DNA from: an uncultured Acetatifactor sp.
GTDB lineage: Bacteria > Bacillota > Clostridia > Lachnospirales > Lachnospiraceae
Assembly: GCA_910585615.1 (NCBI GenBank)
Contig: CAJUFO010000012.1
Span: forward strand, 14,776-78,775
Length of the DNA stretch: 64,000 nucleotides
Direction of reading: 5' to 3'
This document shows, piece by piece, positions 41,156 to 49,636 of this stretch. Made by a program: the position numbers and the translations under genes. Numbering within the stretch: position 1 is the first letter of the stretch; the number at the start of each line of letters is the position of its first letter. The notes under the pieces are model-generated. The model had not been told where the DNA came from. It searched no databases and saw only the letters and a list, made by a program, of their open reading frames with translations.

Positions 41156-42919
41156 TTAGTTTCCATAGCTGGCAATGATGTCCTGAAGAGGATCCAGCTT
41201 CTCGTATTCGCCCATCAGTCTGCTGTAGCCCAGGCGCTCAAGCTCCGCCAGATACTCATCCCAGGTGGAGTCCAAATCCTTCTGCCCCAGGAAGACCTGC
41301 GTGCGGTACTCGCCCACATAGGCGTTGATGTCTCCGGAAACCTCCGCATTGATGGTGGCGAGGTCTGTCACATTGGAAATGTCCGCTTTGTACTCCGGAT
41401 GCTGGAACTTCATCCAGGAGCCGTCGGGACCGGTCCAGTACTTATTGCCTGCATTGAACAGCGGATCGTCCGCAATCCAGCCGCTTATGTCCGCATCCTG
41501 GCCCAGCTGACCGAACGTCCAGGTTCCCCTCTCGCCGTTCGCCAGGTTGTTGATTTTCACAGGAGCTGTCCCCTCGTCATTCCACTTCCAGTCTACATCC
41601 TTCTCGCCGTAGATCATGGACGCATGGAAATCCTTGTCGCCGCCGCCGAACCAGGCCAGCTCCACGAACTGCAGAATCTTGGCGAGCTTCTGATCATCGA
41701 TGTCCGCCCTGACGAAGAAATTCTCATAGGCGGGAGACGGATTCACCAGGGACTGCACTGTGCCGCCGTCAGGCTTGATTCCAGGGGTGGCCAGGATGGT
41801 AGCCTCGGGAATCCTCTCCAGCAGCTGCAGGGGCGGGCGGTCCAGAGCCCAGGATGACTGCAGCGCATTGGTGGAGACGATGTAATAGCCGGCGTTTCCG
41901 CTGTTCACCTTATCCCACATGAGCTGGCGGTTGCCCTGGATGATATCCGGATCCACCAGGCCGCGGGCGTTGAGCTCAGCGAAGCCCTTTAAGAACTCTT
42001 TGTATTCGGGAAGCACATAGTACATTTCAGCCTTGCCGTCCACTTCGTTGACGCCGCTGTGGAAGCCGTAAGCGCTGAAATACTGGCCGTGGGTCAGGTT
42101 CTGTCCTGTGATGCCCACAGTGTCGTTCTCGCCGTTGCCGTCGGGATCCTGGTTCACGAAGGCATCGATGATTTCGATGAACTTGCTCAGCTCAATGCCG
42201 TCATCCGCCACATAGAGCCTGTCGGAGACCTGCTCCACGTTCACGCCCAGGTCGATGCCCAGGTTCTGGATCCAGTCATAGCGATAGTAGTCGCAGTTCA
42301 GGTAATAGCCCACGAACTGGAAGGTCACGCCCGTCAGGTAGTTGAACTCCTGGTCGTTCTCCGGGTTCAGGGTCTGCGCGTACAGCAGCGGGTTCTCGTC
42401 ATAGTTCTTAATCAGGCTGGGGCAGTACTTCTCCACCATGTTTCTGGGGATGGTGCGCACCAGCTCCTGCTCGTACATCCAGGCACTGGTTTTGCCGGAG
42501 AGCGTTGCGCAGTCGGGCATTTCACCGGATGCCAGCATAACGTTCAGCGCGTCATTTCCCTCCTGCTTGACGACTGTGATGTCGCAGTCCAGGGCATCCT
42601 CCAGCATGGTCTCGCAGTAGCTGCCGTCCTCATAGGTGGAGTCGCTCCAGTACCCCGTATAGGTGATTTCGTAGCGCTCGTTGGGATCGGGGGCCGGGAT
42701 GTCGTCGTCCGCGACGGCATCGTCTGCCGGTGTCTCTGCGTCTTCCCCGGCCGCATCTTCCTCAGCCGATGCGTCTTCCTCTTTCGTCTCAGCCGGGGCG
42801 TCTTCCTTGGAATCCGCCCCCCCTGATGCATCGTTTCCGGCCTGGTCGCCGCAGCCGGACATCATCCCGGCTGTCAGCAGGCCTGCCAGCAACAGACTAA
42901 TTACTTTCTTACTCTTCAT
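41156..42919 (-). CDS. ABC transporter substrate-binding lipoprotein (CUT1-type)
   Basis: Captures the imported glycan outside the cell. The N-terminus is a lipoprotein signal with the modified Cys at residue 23 (LLTAGMMSGCGDQ). An acidic Glu/Asp/Ala linker (about 30-80) precedes the binding domain. At 587 aa it is of the large class that goes with LplB/YtcP-type permeases. It lies in the operon between the two sialidase-like genes, after both permease genes. ATAAGGAGGAATT precedes the ATG. Ligand inferred to be a sialoside or oligosaccharide from context only. Confidence 0.88.
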   Translation of the reverse strand: MKSKKVISLLLAGLLTAGMMSGCGDQAGNDASGGADSKEDAPAETKEEDASAEEDAAGEDAETPADDAVADDDIPAPDPNERYEITYTGYWSDSTYEDGSYCETMLEDALDCDITVVKQEGNDALNVMLASGEMPDCATLSGKTSAWMYEQELVRTIPRNMVEKYCPSLIKNYDENPLLYAQTLNPENDQEFNYLTGVTFQFVGYYLNCDYYRYDWIQNLGIDLGVNVEQVSDRLYVADDGIELSKFIEIIDAFVNQDPDGNGENDTVGITGQNLTHGQYFSAYGFHSGVNEVDGKAEMYYVLPEYKEFLKGFAELNARGLVDPDIIQGNRQLMWDKVNSGNAGYYIVSTNALQSSWALDRPPLQLLERIPEATILATPGIKPDGGTVQSLVNPSPAYENFFVRADIDDQKLAKILQFVELAWFGGGDKDFHASMIYGEKDVDWKWNDEGTAPVKINNLANGERGTWTFGQLGQDADISGWIADDPLFNAGNKYWTGPDGSWMKFQHPEYKADISNVTDLATINAEVSGDINAYVGEYRTQVFLGQKDLDSTWDEYLAELERLGYSRLMGEYEKLDPLQDIIASYGN

Positions 42920-42973
42920 ACCAATTCCTCCTTATTGGATTTTTGTTTTATGGCAAGGCTGAGACCGGAAAGT

Positions 42974-44071
42974 TCAAATCCCTTCCAGTTCCCGCCGTTC
43001 CACACGCCTGACGCGGGTCCTGACCAGGCAGCTCCCGTCCGCCTCGCTTCCCGCGCAATATCCCAGCAGCAGCGCGTCCTTCGTGAAATACATGGCGCAG
43101 TAGCAATATCCGCTGGCTTCGTCCGTCTCAAAGGCCACAGGCACGGAAAAACTCTTCCCATTGTCCGCGCTGGACGCGATGACCATGGGCGTCCGGCCTC
43201 CCAAAAAGGCACGATCCGACTTCGCGCGCCCGTTATACTCCGGAACGGGGTTCCACACTGCGTACAGCGTCCCGTTCCCGTCCCGCTTCATGCTCAAAGG
43301 GCTGCAGGGTGAGCTGAACCGGGAGGGCTGGCTGGCCGTCCAGGTCTCCCCATTGTCCATGGAGAACATCTCATACTGCACGAACAAATCGGTCCTGGCC
43401 CATGCCCAGAGGATTCCCGGAGCCAGCTCCACGAGCCCCGGCTCCTGCAGCCCCGAAGCCGTATTGGCCCAGGGAAGCGAGCATCTGGAGCGGGAGCAGG
43501 CCCACGTCCGCCCGTCGTCGTCCGAATAGAAGAACATCGCCCTGGCGTTGCCGTCCATGCGCCCGTCCCCTCCCCAGGAGCGGTGGCTTGCCACAGGCAC
43601 CATAATCCTGCCGCTGGCCAGGCGCACGATCCGGTCATTGTTGAGGACAAAGAAATCTTCCTGTTCCGTGCACACGGTCCTCTCGCCCCAGGTCCGGCCG
43701 CCGTCCGGGGAACGGCGCAGGAATACCTTGGTTACGGCGTAGGTGATGCGCACCAGATAGAACAGCCCCGGCTGCCCGTCCTCCATCATGAGCAGGCCCG
43801 GCGACATCATGTTCACGCCGCCCTCTCCCTCGCATGTCAATATCACGCCCTCGTCCGTCCAGGTTAAGCCTCCGTCAACGGAGCGCATCAGGGCCAAATC
43901 CGCAAACGCATGGTCATTGGGCGAATCCCCCTTGAACCTGCTGTACACGAAAATCAGCTCTCCGTCCGCAAGCTCCAGAAAAGTCCCCTCGCTGTTCCGC
44001 GGATTGCCTGCCGACGGCGGCAGCTCCGCTGCGACGACGCCGAGATTCTGATACCGCATTCCGTCTGTCAT
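42974..44071 (-). CDS. Sialidase-like BNR/Asp-box protein, cytoplasmic (copy 2)
   Basis: A 365-aa paralogue of copy 1; the two proteins look roughly 60 percent identical along their whole length. It has Asp-boxes (SVDGGLTW, SPDGGRTW, SDDDGRTW, SMDNGETW, SADNGKSF), the shared NPRNSEGTFLEL start, and conserved segments GVNMMSPxLLMM, NDRxVRLASGRIxVPVASHR and SGLQEPGxxELAPGILWxWARTD. It has no signal peptide. It starts after AAAGGAGAGTAGG. It sits between the permease genes and the binding protein gene, so both paralogues are made with the transporter. Confidence 0.78.
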   Translation of the reverse strand: MTDGMRYQNLGVVAAELPPSAGNPRNSEGTFLELADGELIFVYSRFKGDSPNDHAFADLALMRSVDGGLTWTDEGVILTCEGEGGVNMMSPGLLMMEDGQPGLFYLVRITYAVTKVFLRRSPDGGRTWGERTVCTEQEDFFVLNNDRIVRLASGRIMVPVASHRSWGGDGRMDGNARAMFFYSDDDGRTWACSRSRCSLPWANTASGLQEPGLVELAPGILWAWARTDLFVQYEMFSMDNGETWTASQPSRFSSPCSPLSMKRDGNGTLYAVWNPVPEYNGRAKSDRAFLGGRTPMVIASSADNGKSFSVPVAFETDEASGYCYCAMYFTKDALLLGYCAGSEADGSCLVRTRVRRVERRELEGI

Positions 44072-44139
44072 ATCCTACTCTCCTTTCTGCGGCGGACGGG
44101 TTTTCCGTCCGATTCAATCATATCAGCCATATGCCTGCA

Positions 44140-45069
44140 TCAGCCCTTCACGGCTCCCACCATGATACCCTTCACGAAATATTTCTGCAGGAACGGGTAT
44201 ACCATGATGATTGGAAGCACCACGATTACCGTGGTGGCGGCCTTGACCGTCTCCGGGTTGATGTCCATATTGCTTCCGGCCACATCTATCAGGTTCTGGG
44301 CGTCCTTTTTCTGCATGGTGTCCAGCATCCTGCGCAGCAGGTACTGCAGGGTGGTCAGTTCCGGCACGCTGCGGGTGTAGATCATATTGTCGAACCAGGC
44401 GTTCCACTGGCCCACGATCTGCCACAGGGAGACCGTCGCCAGCACAGGCTTGGAAAGCGGCATGATGATGCGGACGAACACCTGCAGCGGGGAAGCGCCG
44501 TCAATGTTGGCCGCCTCCTCCATCCCCTTGTCGATGGAGAAGAAATAGTTGCGGATGATGATACAGTTGTAAATCGAAAAGCCTCCGGGCAGTATGTACA
44601 CAAGGAAATTGTTCGTCAGATGGAGATTCCTCATATTGATATATGTAGGAATCAGGCCGCCCGAGAAGAACATCGGTATCAGCAGGATGCCCGTGATGAG
44701 GCGCCTGTAGGGCATCTGGTCCCTGGTCAGCGTATAGGCCGCCAGACAGGTGACTACGATGTGGAAAGCGGTCCCCAGCACCGTCCTGGCCACCGATATC
44801 AGCATGGCGTTCAGAATCTCGGAATCCTTGAAGCAGTAGGCGTAGGCTTCAAACGACCATACCTTCGGGAAAAAGTTCACATGCATGAAAGAGATGTCCT
44901 GGGCTCTGGAAAAGGAGCGCACGATCATGTCCCAAAAGGGTATGAGAATCGTGATGCAGAACAGAATCATGAACACGATATTGAAGACATCGAACGCCTT
45001 GCTGTAGACCGACTGCTGCATCTTCTGCGGCTTATACTGCTCTTCTTTATTCTTCTTTGCCATTTTCAT
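44140..45069 (-). CDS. Carbohydrate ABC transporter permease (YtcP-like)
   Basis: An inner-membrane permease with about six membrane helices, 309 aa, MalG-like half of the channel. The cytoplasmic EAA loop that docks the ATPase is EAANIDGASPLQVFVRIIMPLSKP. It starts at 45069 or 45063 after AAGGAGG. It follows the LplB-like permease after 21 bp. No ATPase gene accompanies it, so a shared MsmX-type ATPase is expected. Confidence 0.93.
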   Translation of the reverse strand: MKMAKKNKEEQYKPQKMQQSVYSKAFDVFNIVFMILFCITILIPFWDMIVRSFSRAQDISFMHVNFFPKVWSFEAYAYCFKDSEILNAMLISVARTVLGTAFHIVVTCLAAYTLTRDQMPYRRLITGILLIPMFFSGGLIPTYINMRNLHLTNNFLVYILPGGFSIYNCIIIRNYFFSIDKGMEEAANIDGASPLQVFVRIIMPLSKPVLATVSLWQIVGQWNAWFDNMIYTRSVPELTTLQYLLRRMLDTMQKKDAQNLIDVAGSNMDINPETVKAATTVIVVLPIIMVYPFLQKYFVKGIMVGAVKG

Positions 45070-45090
45070 TTCCTCCTTCCTATCTTCCTG

Positions 45091-46029
45091 CTATATAATC
45101 CTGTATTCCGGATTCGCCTTGCGCGCGAACCAGTTGGCGAGCATCACCAGCAACAGGCTGACCACGTTCTGGAACAGGCCCACCGCCGTGGAGAACGCAT
45201 ACTGGCTCTCTATAAGACCCTTCCGGTATACGAATGTGGAAATGACGTCGGACGTGGAATATACCGCATCATTATACAGGTTGAAAATCGGATCGAATCC
45301 TACGCTGATCAGGCTGCCGATGCTGAGGATCAGCATGGTGCACATCGTGGGCATCATGGCCGGCAGCGTCACATAGAGAATCTTCTGGAAACGGTTGGCT
45401 CCGTCAATCATGACCGCATCGTAGAGCTGGGTATCGATGCCGGAAATCGTCGCCAGGTAGATGACGATGCTGTATCCTGTACTCTTCCACAGGTTCACGA
45501 TCAGGTAGATTGGGATGAACATCTTCTGCTGTACCATGAAATACAGCGGCTTCTCAAAAATACCCAGCCCCACCAGAACCGCGTTCACGATGCCGTTGGT
45601 CGGGGACAGCATCTGGTAGACGAAGGTGCCCACCACGACCCAGGACAGGAAGTGCGGCATGTAGGTGATCGTCTGCACGACCTTCTTGAACTTCAGGTTC
45701 ATCAGCTCGTTCACCATCAGGGTGAATGCGATGGTGACCGGGAAGGATGTGATCAGCGACAGCAGGCTGATCTTTATCGTGTTCAGCAGCACCCTGGAAA
45801 AGTTCGGATCGGTGAACACCTTCTGGAACTGCTTGAAGCCGATCCAGTCGCTCCCCCAGATTCCACGCGCCATCTTGAAATCCTTAAACGCGATAGCGAT
45901 TCCCGGCATGGGCATATAGCTGAACAGAATCAGAAGGACGATCGCCGGAAGCGCAAAAAAGTAGAACGGCAGGTATCGCCTCATCTGTTTCATGCGCTCG
46001 TTTCGTTTTTTTGAAGCGTCTTGTTTCAT
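45091..46029 (-). CDS. ABC transporter permease (LplB-like)
   Basis: The other half of the channel, 312 aa with about six membrane helices. The N-terminus is RRYLPFYFFALPAIVLLILFSYMPM and the EAA-like loop region is YDAVMIDGANRFQKILYVTLPAMMP. It is first in the operon, with AAAAGGAGGGAATCC before the ATG and a consensus promoter about 130 bp upstream. Confidence 0.93.
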   Translation of the reverse strand: MKQDASKKRNERMKQMRRYLPFYFFALPAIVLLILFSYMPMPGIAIAFKDFKMARGIWGSDWIGFKQFQKVFTDPNFSRVLLNTIKISLLSLITSFPVTIAFTLMVNELMNLKFKKVVQTITYMPHFLSWVVVGTFVYQMLSPTNGIVNAVLVGLGIFEKPLYFMVQQKMFIPIYLIVNLWKSTGYSIVIYLATISGIDTQLYDAVMIDGANRFQKILYVTLPAMMPTMCTMLILSIGSLISVGFDPIFNLYNDAVYSTSDVISTFVYRKGLIESQYAFSTAVGLFQNVVSLLLVMLANWFARKANPEYRII

Positions 46030-46309
46030 TGGATTCCCTCCTTTTGGTTATTTGGTTAAGACCCCATTTTTATAAATCCTCCACGCTTCAAAATGACTGC
46101 CCTTCGTTCCGACCCTGGCCGATACAGACTTTTTGATTGGCGGCGGTTTATAGTAAAGTCATTATACTTTGAAGTTTATAAAATTTCAATAAAGAAAATG
46201 AAAATTCTTTTCAAATATTTAATTTTTGTAAATTACTGCCAAATTTGATAGGTCAATTTTATGGATTATGCACAATGCCTAAAAGCTCAAAGCATTGAGT
46301 CCTGCTTTG
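46030..46309. other. Regulatory region of the sialoside transporter operon
   Basis: There is no gene in 280 bp between the LplB-like start and the stop of the SGNH gene. It contains the operon promoter (46160-46188), a 15-bp palindrome TGAAAATTCTTTTCA (46199-46213) 11 bp upstream of the -35 box, and a long AT-rich stretch. The palindrome is a candidate operator for the RpiR regulator or a catabolite control protein. Confidence 0.55.
46160..46188 (-). promoter_or_regulatory. Promoter of the permease/sialidase operon
   Basis: On the minus strand, TTGAAA (46183-46188), 17 bp, and TATAAT (46160-46165). The leader is about 125 nt. Confidence 0.75.
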
Positions 46310-47485
46310 TCAGCTTTCTGCCGAAACAGGATAGTCCAGCGATACCATGGAATCTTCCAGAACCATATCCAATGCATATGCCATCTCCCGGAACATCCGG
46401 TAATGTCCCTGGGCGTTGGGATGGACGGCGTCGCTCATACGGCCCAGGAAGGCCTTCGGGCATTTCTGCTGCAGCGCGGTGAAATTCTGAAAATGATCTA
46501 CCAGCGGCACTTCCTTCTCCCGGGCCACCTCCCGCACCGCCTGGACGAAGGGTACGATTGCCGTAGCGCGCTCCCCCGCGTCCTCCCTCTGGGGCTGCGG
46601 GGCGCGCAGGACGGCCTGGCTGCCGTGGGCCCGTACCATATCCACGATTTCGCACAACTGCTTCCTGAACAGGGCCCTGTCTATCACACCCGGGAAACAG
46701 CAGTCATTGGTGCCGAACATGATGACCACCACGTCCGCGCCCGCATAGGGCTCATAGCGCACGTCCAGCCTCTCCAGGAACTCCTTCGCCGTGGCTCCCG
46801 ACACGCCGGTATTGATGACCGTGTCGTCCCTGCGCCCCCAGTCCTCCCGTATGTACTTCTCCCAAAGCTGCGCCACACTGTCATAGCCATAGGTATGCCA
46901 TGCGCCGTGGGTGATGCTGTCCCCCAGGAAAAGCCATTTCATGGGCTCTGCCTTCAGCACAAGCTTTCCGCTGGACGCGAATGTCTCTGTGGCAGGCGCC
47001 AGGGTCAGGAGCCCTTCGTCCCCGGCCGACACCTTCGACAAATCCGCGCCTATGGTCTCCAGCAGCCAGTTCGCCTCCCTCAGGGGATCTGGCTCTCCCT
47101 CCGCCGCCGGAAGCTCTATCAGCTGTGCCCCAATGGCCTCCGTCTTCCGTCTCAGGTCGGCAAGCCCCCTGCGGAGCGCATCTGGGGAGAGCTTCCTGTC
47201 CTCCTCACCGGAGACATAGACCACCGCGAAGGGACGGTAGTCTGCCACCCTTCCCTGGAACTCCCGCAGGATGTCGTCCACACAGTATCCGGCCCTGGCC
47301 GTATTGAAGACAAAATTCTCTCTTCCGGACAGCTCCTCCCCGCACATATCCCAGCGCACCACTTCCTCGAACAGCCCCGCCATGTTGCGGAAGCCCCGGT
47401 TCTCCGAAAAGCCTCCCGCTCCGTGGGCCCCTCCAGTGAAGACCCATATCCTATTGGACATGGGAAATGTCATCCTACTGCCCAT
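46310..47485 (-). CDS. SGNH/GDSL hydrolase with N-terminal extra domain
   Basis: A 391-aa esterase-type protein. The catalytic SGNH domain is in the second half: block I FLGDSITHG, block II Gly in NTGVSG, block III FGTNDC and block V DAVHPNAQGH (Asp/His). The first 180 residues form a separate domain beginning WVFTGGAHGAGGF that looks like a degenerate repeat of the same fold. There is no signal peptide. Context suggests removal of O-acetyl groups from sialic acids or sialosides. The ATG at 47485 follows GGGGGA; later in-frame Met residues are possible. Confidence 0.82.
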   Translation of the reverse strand: MGSRMTFPMSNRIWVFTGGAHGAGGFSENRGFRNMAGLFEEVVRWDMCGEELSGRENFVFNTARAGYCVDDILREFQGRVADYRPFAVVYVSGEEDRKLSPDALRRGLADLRRKTEAIGAQLIELPAAEGEPDPLREANWLLETIGADLSKVSAGDEGLLTLAPATETFASSGKLVLKAEPMKWLFLGDSITHGAWHTYGYDSVAQLWEKYIREDWGRRDDTVINTGVSGATAKEFLERLDVRYEPYAGADVVVIMFGTNDCCFPGVIDRALFRKQLCEIVDMVRAHGSQAVLRAPQPQREDAGERATAIVPFVQAVREVAREKEVPLVDHFQNFTALQQKCPKAFLGRMSDAVHPNAQGHYRMFREMAYALDMVLEDSMVSLDYPVSAES

Positions 47486-47648
47486 GCTTTCTATCCCCCC
47501 ATTCCTGCCATGTTTTCCGCCATCTGCCTCCTGGTTCCAGGCGGCAGATGCGATTTTCCAAGTATGAAAATATGTTTCACATCGATTTTTCGGGCGACAG
47601 CTTCTTTTGGCCCGTATATTTTATGCATTTTCCCAATATTTTTATTAT

Positions 47649-47677
47649 ATGTTACATCTGAATAGTCACTTTGTCAA
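47649..47677 (-). promoter_or_regulatory. Promoter of the SGNH hydrolase gene
   Basis: On the minus strand, TTGACA (47672-47677), 17 bp, and TAACAT (47649-47654). The leader is about 160 nt. Confidence 0.55.
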
Positions 47678-47704
47678 TATTATATTAACATACTTTCTAA
47701 ACTA

Positions 47705-47733
47705 TTGACATTTCTATTGTCATGATATATAAA
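47705..47733 (+). promoter_or_regulatory. Promoter of nanK-nanE-SGNH
   Basis: TTGACA (47705-47710), 17 bp, and TATAAA (47728-47733), about 40 bp before the nanK ATG. Confidence 0.8.
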
Positions 47734-47781
47734 AGAATATGACGATATTTGTTTTAAACATGCTAAAAGGAAGATGGTGAA

Positions 47782-48699
47782 ATGAAAAAATTTTCAGGAG
47801 ACACACATGACATCCGAATCGCGGTGGCGGACATCGGCGGCACCTGTATCAAATCCGGTATCTGGGAGAAGGGCGAGATCCATGAGATACGGGAGACTCC
47901 TACCCAGGCCCGTCTGGGCGGGGCTCATGTCATGGAGACCGTACAGGACATTTTGAGCGGATACCATGATTTCCAGGCCATCGGCATCAGCAGCGCCGGT
48001 CAGGTGGATACGGAACAAGGTTCTATCTTATACGCAAACGAAAACATCCCCGGCTATACCGGGACAAACATTCGGGAGATCCTGGAGGCGAGATTCCATG
48101 TGCCCGTCAGCGTCCAGAACGATGTGAACAGCGCTGCCGCCGGGGAGGCCTGTTACGGTGCCGGGCGGGGACACGCGAATTTCCTGTGCCTTACATACGG
48201 GACCGGCGTGGGCGGCGCCATCGTCATTGGCGGTCAGGTCTATCTGGGGGCCGGATTCTCCGCCGGGGAATTCGGCGGCATCGTAATCCATCCCGAGGAC
48301 AGGGATTCCGGACGGGACATGTTCAGCGGCTGCTATGAGAGGTACGCCTCCACCACCGCTTTGGTGCAGAGCGTCAGCTCCCGGTTTCCGGAGCTTCACA
48401 ACGGACGGGAGATTTTTGCCCGTCTGGACGACGAGGGGGTGCGGGTGCTGGTGAATCGGTGGATCGCCGAAATCACCTATGGCCTCATCAGCCTCATCCA
48501 TATCTTCAACCCTTCCCTGGTGATTCTGGGCGGCGGCGTCATGGAACAGGAATATGTCATCTCCCAGGTGCGGCTGCGGCTGCGGGAGCAGCTCATCCCC
48601 TCCTTCCTGAACGTGGAGGTGGTGCCCGCCGAGCTGGGCAATCTGGCGGGAATGCTGGGCGCTGCAGAAGGCGCGCGGAAAGCTTATCTGAATCTTTAA
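47782..48699 (+). CDS. nanK: ROK family kinase, predicted N-acetylmannosamine kinase
   Basis: Phosphorylates N-acetylmannosamine at O6 by context. The N-terminal ATP-phosphate motif is VADIGGTCIKSG; the sugar-binding region QNDVNSAAAGEA is followed by LTYGTGVGGAIV and the C-terminal ILGGGVM. The ROK zinc site is reduced: of the usual CxCGxxGC only the last Cys is kept (DMFSGCYERYAS). At 305 aa it has normal length. AAAAGGAAG precedes the ATG, and nanE follows after 50 bp. Confidence 0.88.
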   Translation: MKKFSGDTHDIRIAVADIGGTCIKSGIWEKGEIHEIRETPTQARLGGAHVMETVQDILSGYHDFQAIGISSAGQVDTEQGSILYANENIPGYTGTNIREILEARFHVPVSVQNDVNSAAAGEACYGAGRGHANFLCLTYGTGVGGAIVIGGQVYLGAGFSAGEFGGIVIHPEDRDSGRDMFSGCYERYASTTALVQSVSSRFPELHNGREIFARLDDEGVRVLVNRWIAEITYGLISLIHIFNPSLVILGGGVMEQEYVISQVRLRLREQLIPSFLNVEVVPAELGNLAGMLGAAEGARKAYLNL

Positions 48700-48749
48700 C
48701 AGAATCTTTATCAGGATTTTTATTAAAAATCGAAAGGAGCATATCTGAA

Positions 48750-49439
48750 ATGGAAAACAAGAAAATCGAGCAACTGCACGGCAAGCTGATCGTATCCTGC
48801 CAGGCACTCCCCCACGAGCCCCTGCACTCCTCCTTCATCATGGGCAGGATGGCGCTGGCGGCCAGGGAAGGCGGCGCTATGGGCATCCGGGCCAACACGA
48901 AGGAGGACATCCGGGAAATCCAGTCCCAGGTGGACCTTCCGGTCATCGGCATCGTAAAGAGGGATTATGAAGACAGCAAGATATACATAACCCCCACCAT
49001 GCGGGAGGTGCAGGAGCTGATGGAGGTGAATCCGGAGATCATCGCCCTGGACGCCACCAGCTCTGTGCGGCCCGGCGGGCTTACCCTGGACGATTTCTTC
49101 CGGCAGCTGAAGGAGACCTATCCGGATCAATTGTGGATGGCGGACTGCTCCACGGTGGAGGAAGCCCTCCACGCCGATGAGCTGGGCTTCGATTTCATCG
49201 GGACTACGCTTGTGGGTTATACGGAGCAGAGCAAAGGGGACAAAATCGAATCCAACGACTTTGAAATCCTGCGGAAGATTATCGCCTCCGCAAAGCACCG
49301 CGTCATCGCGGAGGGCAATATCGATACGCCGGAGAAGGTCAGGCGGGTCATCGACCTGGGCGCGTTCAGCGTGGTGGTGGGTTCCATCATCACAAGGCCC
49401 CAGCTCATCACGAAGCGCTTCGCGCAGGCTCTGGACTGA
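48750..49439 (+). CDS. nanE: N-acylglucosamine-6-phosphate 2-epimerase
   Basis: Converts ManNAc-6-phosphate to GlcNAc-6-phosphate, the step after NanK. A TIM-barrel of 229 aa with family signatures: KLIVSCQALPHEPLHSS, AMGIRANTKEDI, PVIGIVKRDY, ALDATSS (catalytic region), MADCSTVEEA, GTTLVGYT and IAEGNIDTPE. The ATG at 48750 follows AAAGGAGC; longer in-frame readings overlap nanK. This gene is the firmest evidence that the cluster handles sialic acid or ManNAc. Confidence 0.96.
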   Translation: MENKKIEQLHGKLIVSCQALPHEPLHSSFIMGRMALAAREGGAMGIRANTKEDIREIQSQVDLPVIGIVKRDYEDSKIYITPTMREVQELMEVNPEIIALDATSSVRPGGLTLDDFFRQLKETYPDQLWMADCSTVEEALHADELGFDFIGTTLVGYTEQSKGDKIESNDFEILRKIIASAKHRVIAEGNIDTPEKVRRVIDLGAFSVVVGSIITRPQLITKRFAQALD

Positions 49440-49636
49440 CGGGTCCTTACGGGCATTACCGTCATTACTATAAACATCCCTATGCCATTCCGTATCGCGA
49501 AGTCCAAACCGCGGGGCGGTGTGCCGCCTTGCGGTTCGGCGAGACTGCCGTATGTGAAGCATTGGGATGCATGGGAGTTCGGAATATACTGCCGGTCTGC
49601 CGCAAAAGGCAGGAATCCGGCCTGTAAAGGAGAGAT
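49440..49636 (+). other. nanE-SGNH spacer with hairpin
   Basis: 197 bp without a gene. A 30-bp imperfect palindrome at 49507-49536 (AACCGC...GGCGG...CCGCC...GCGGTT) forms a strong hairpin without a T tract; it may be a processing site or a small palindromic repeat. Confidence 0.5.

Larger units (their letters stand above)
47486..47781. other. Divergent promoter region between the SGNH gene and nanK
   Basis: 296 bp without a gene. Two outward promoters (47649-47677 minus, 47705-47733 plus) are set 27 bp apart. The 11-bp palindrome TGTTTTAAACA (47750-47760) lies just downstream of the plus-strand start point and is a candidate operator. Confidence 0.55.

Noticed and set aside
44131..46014. A 627-codon frame opposite the permease genes
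   Set aside because: It crosses two permease genes in antisense and reads as His/Asp/Gln-rich noise without domains.
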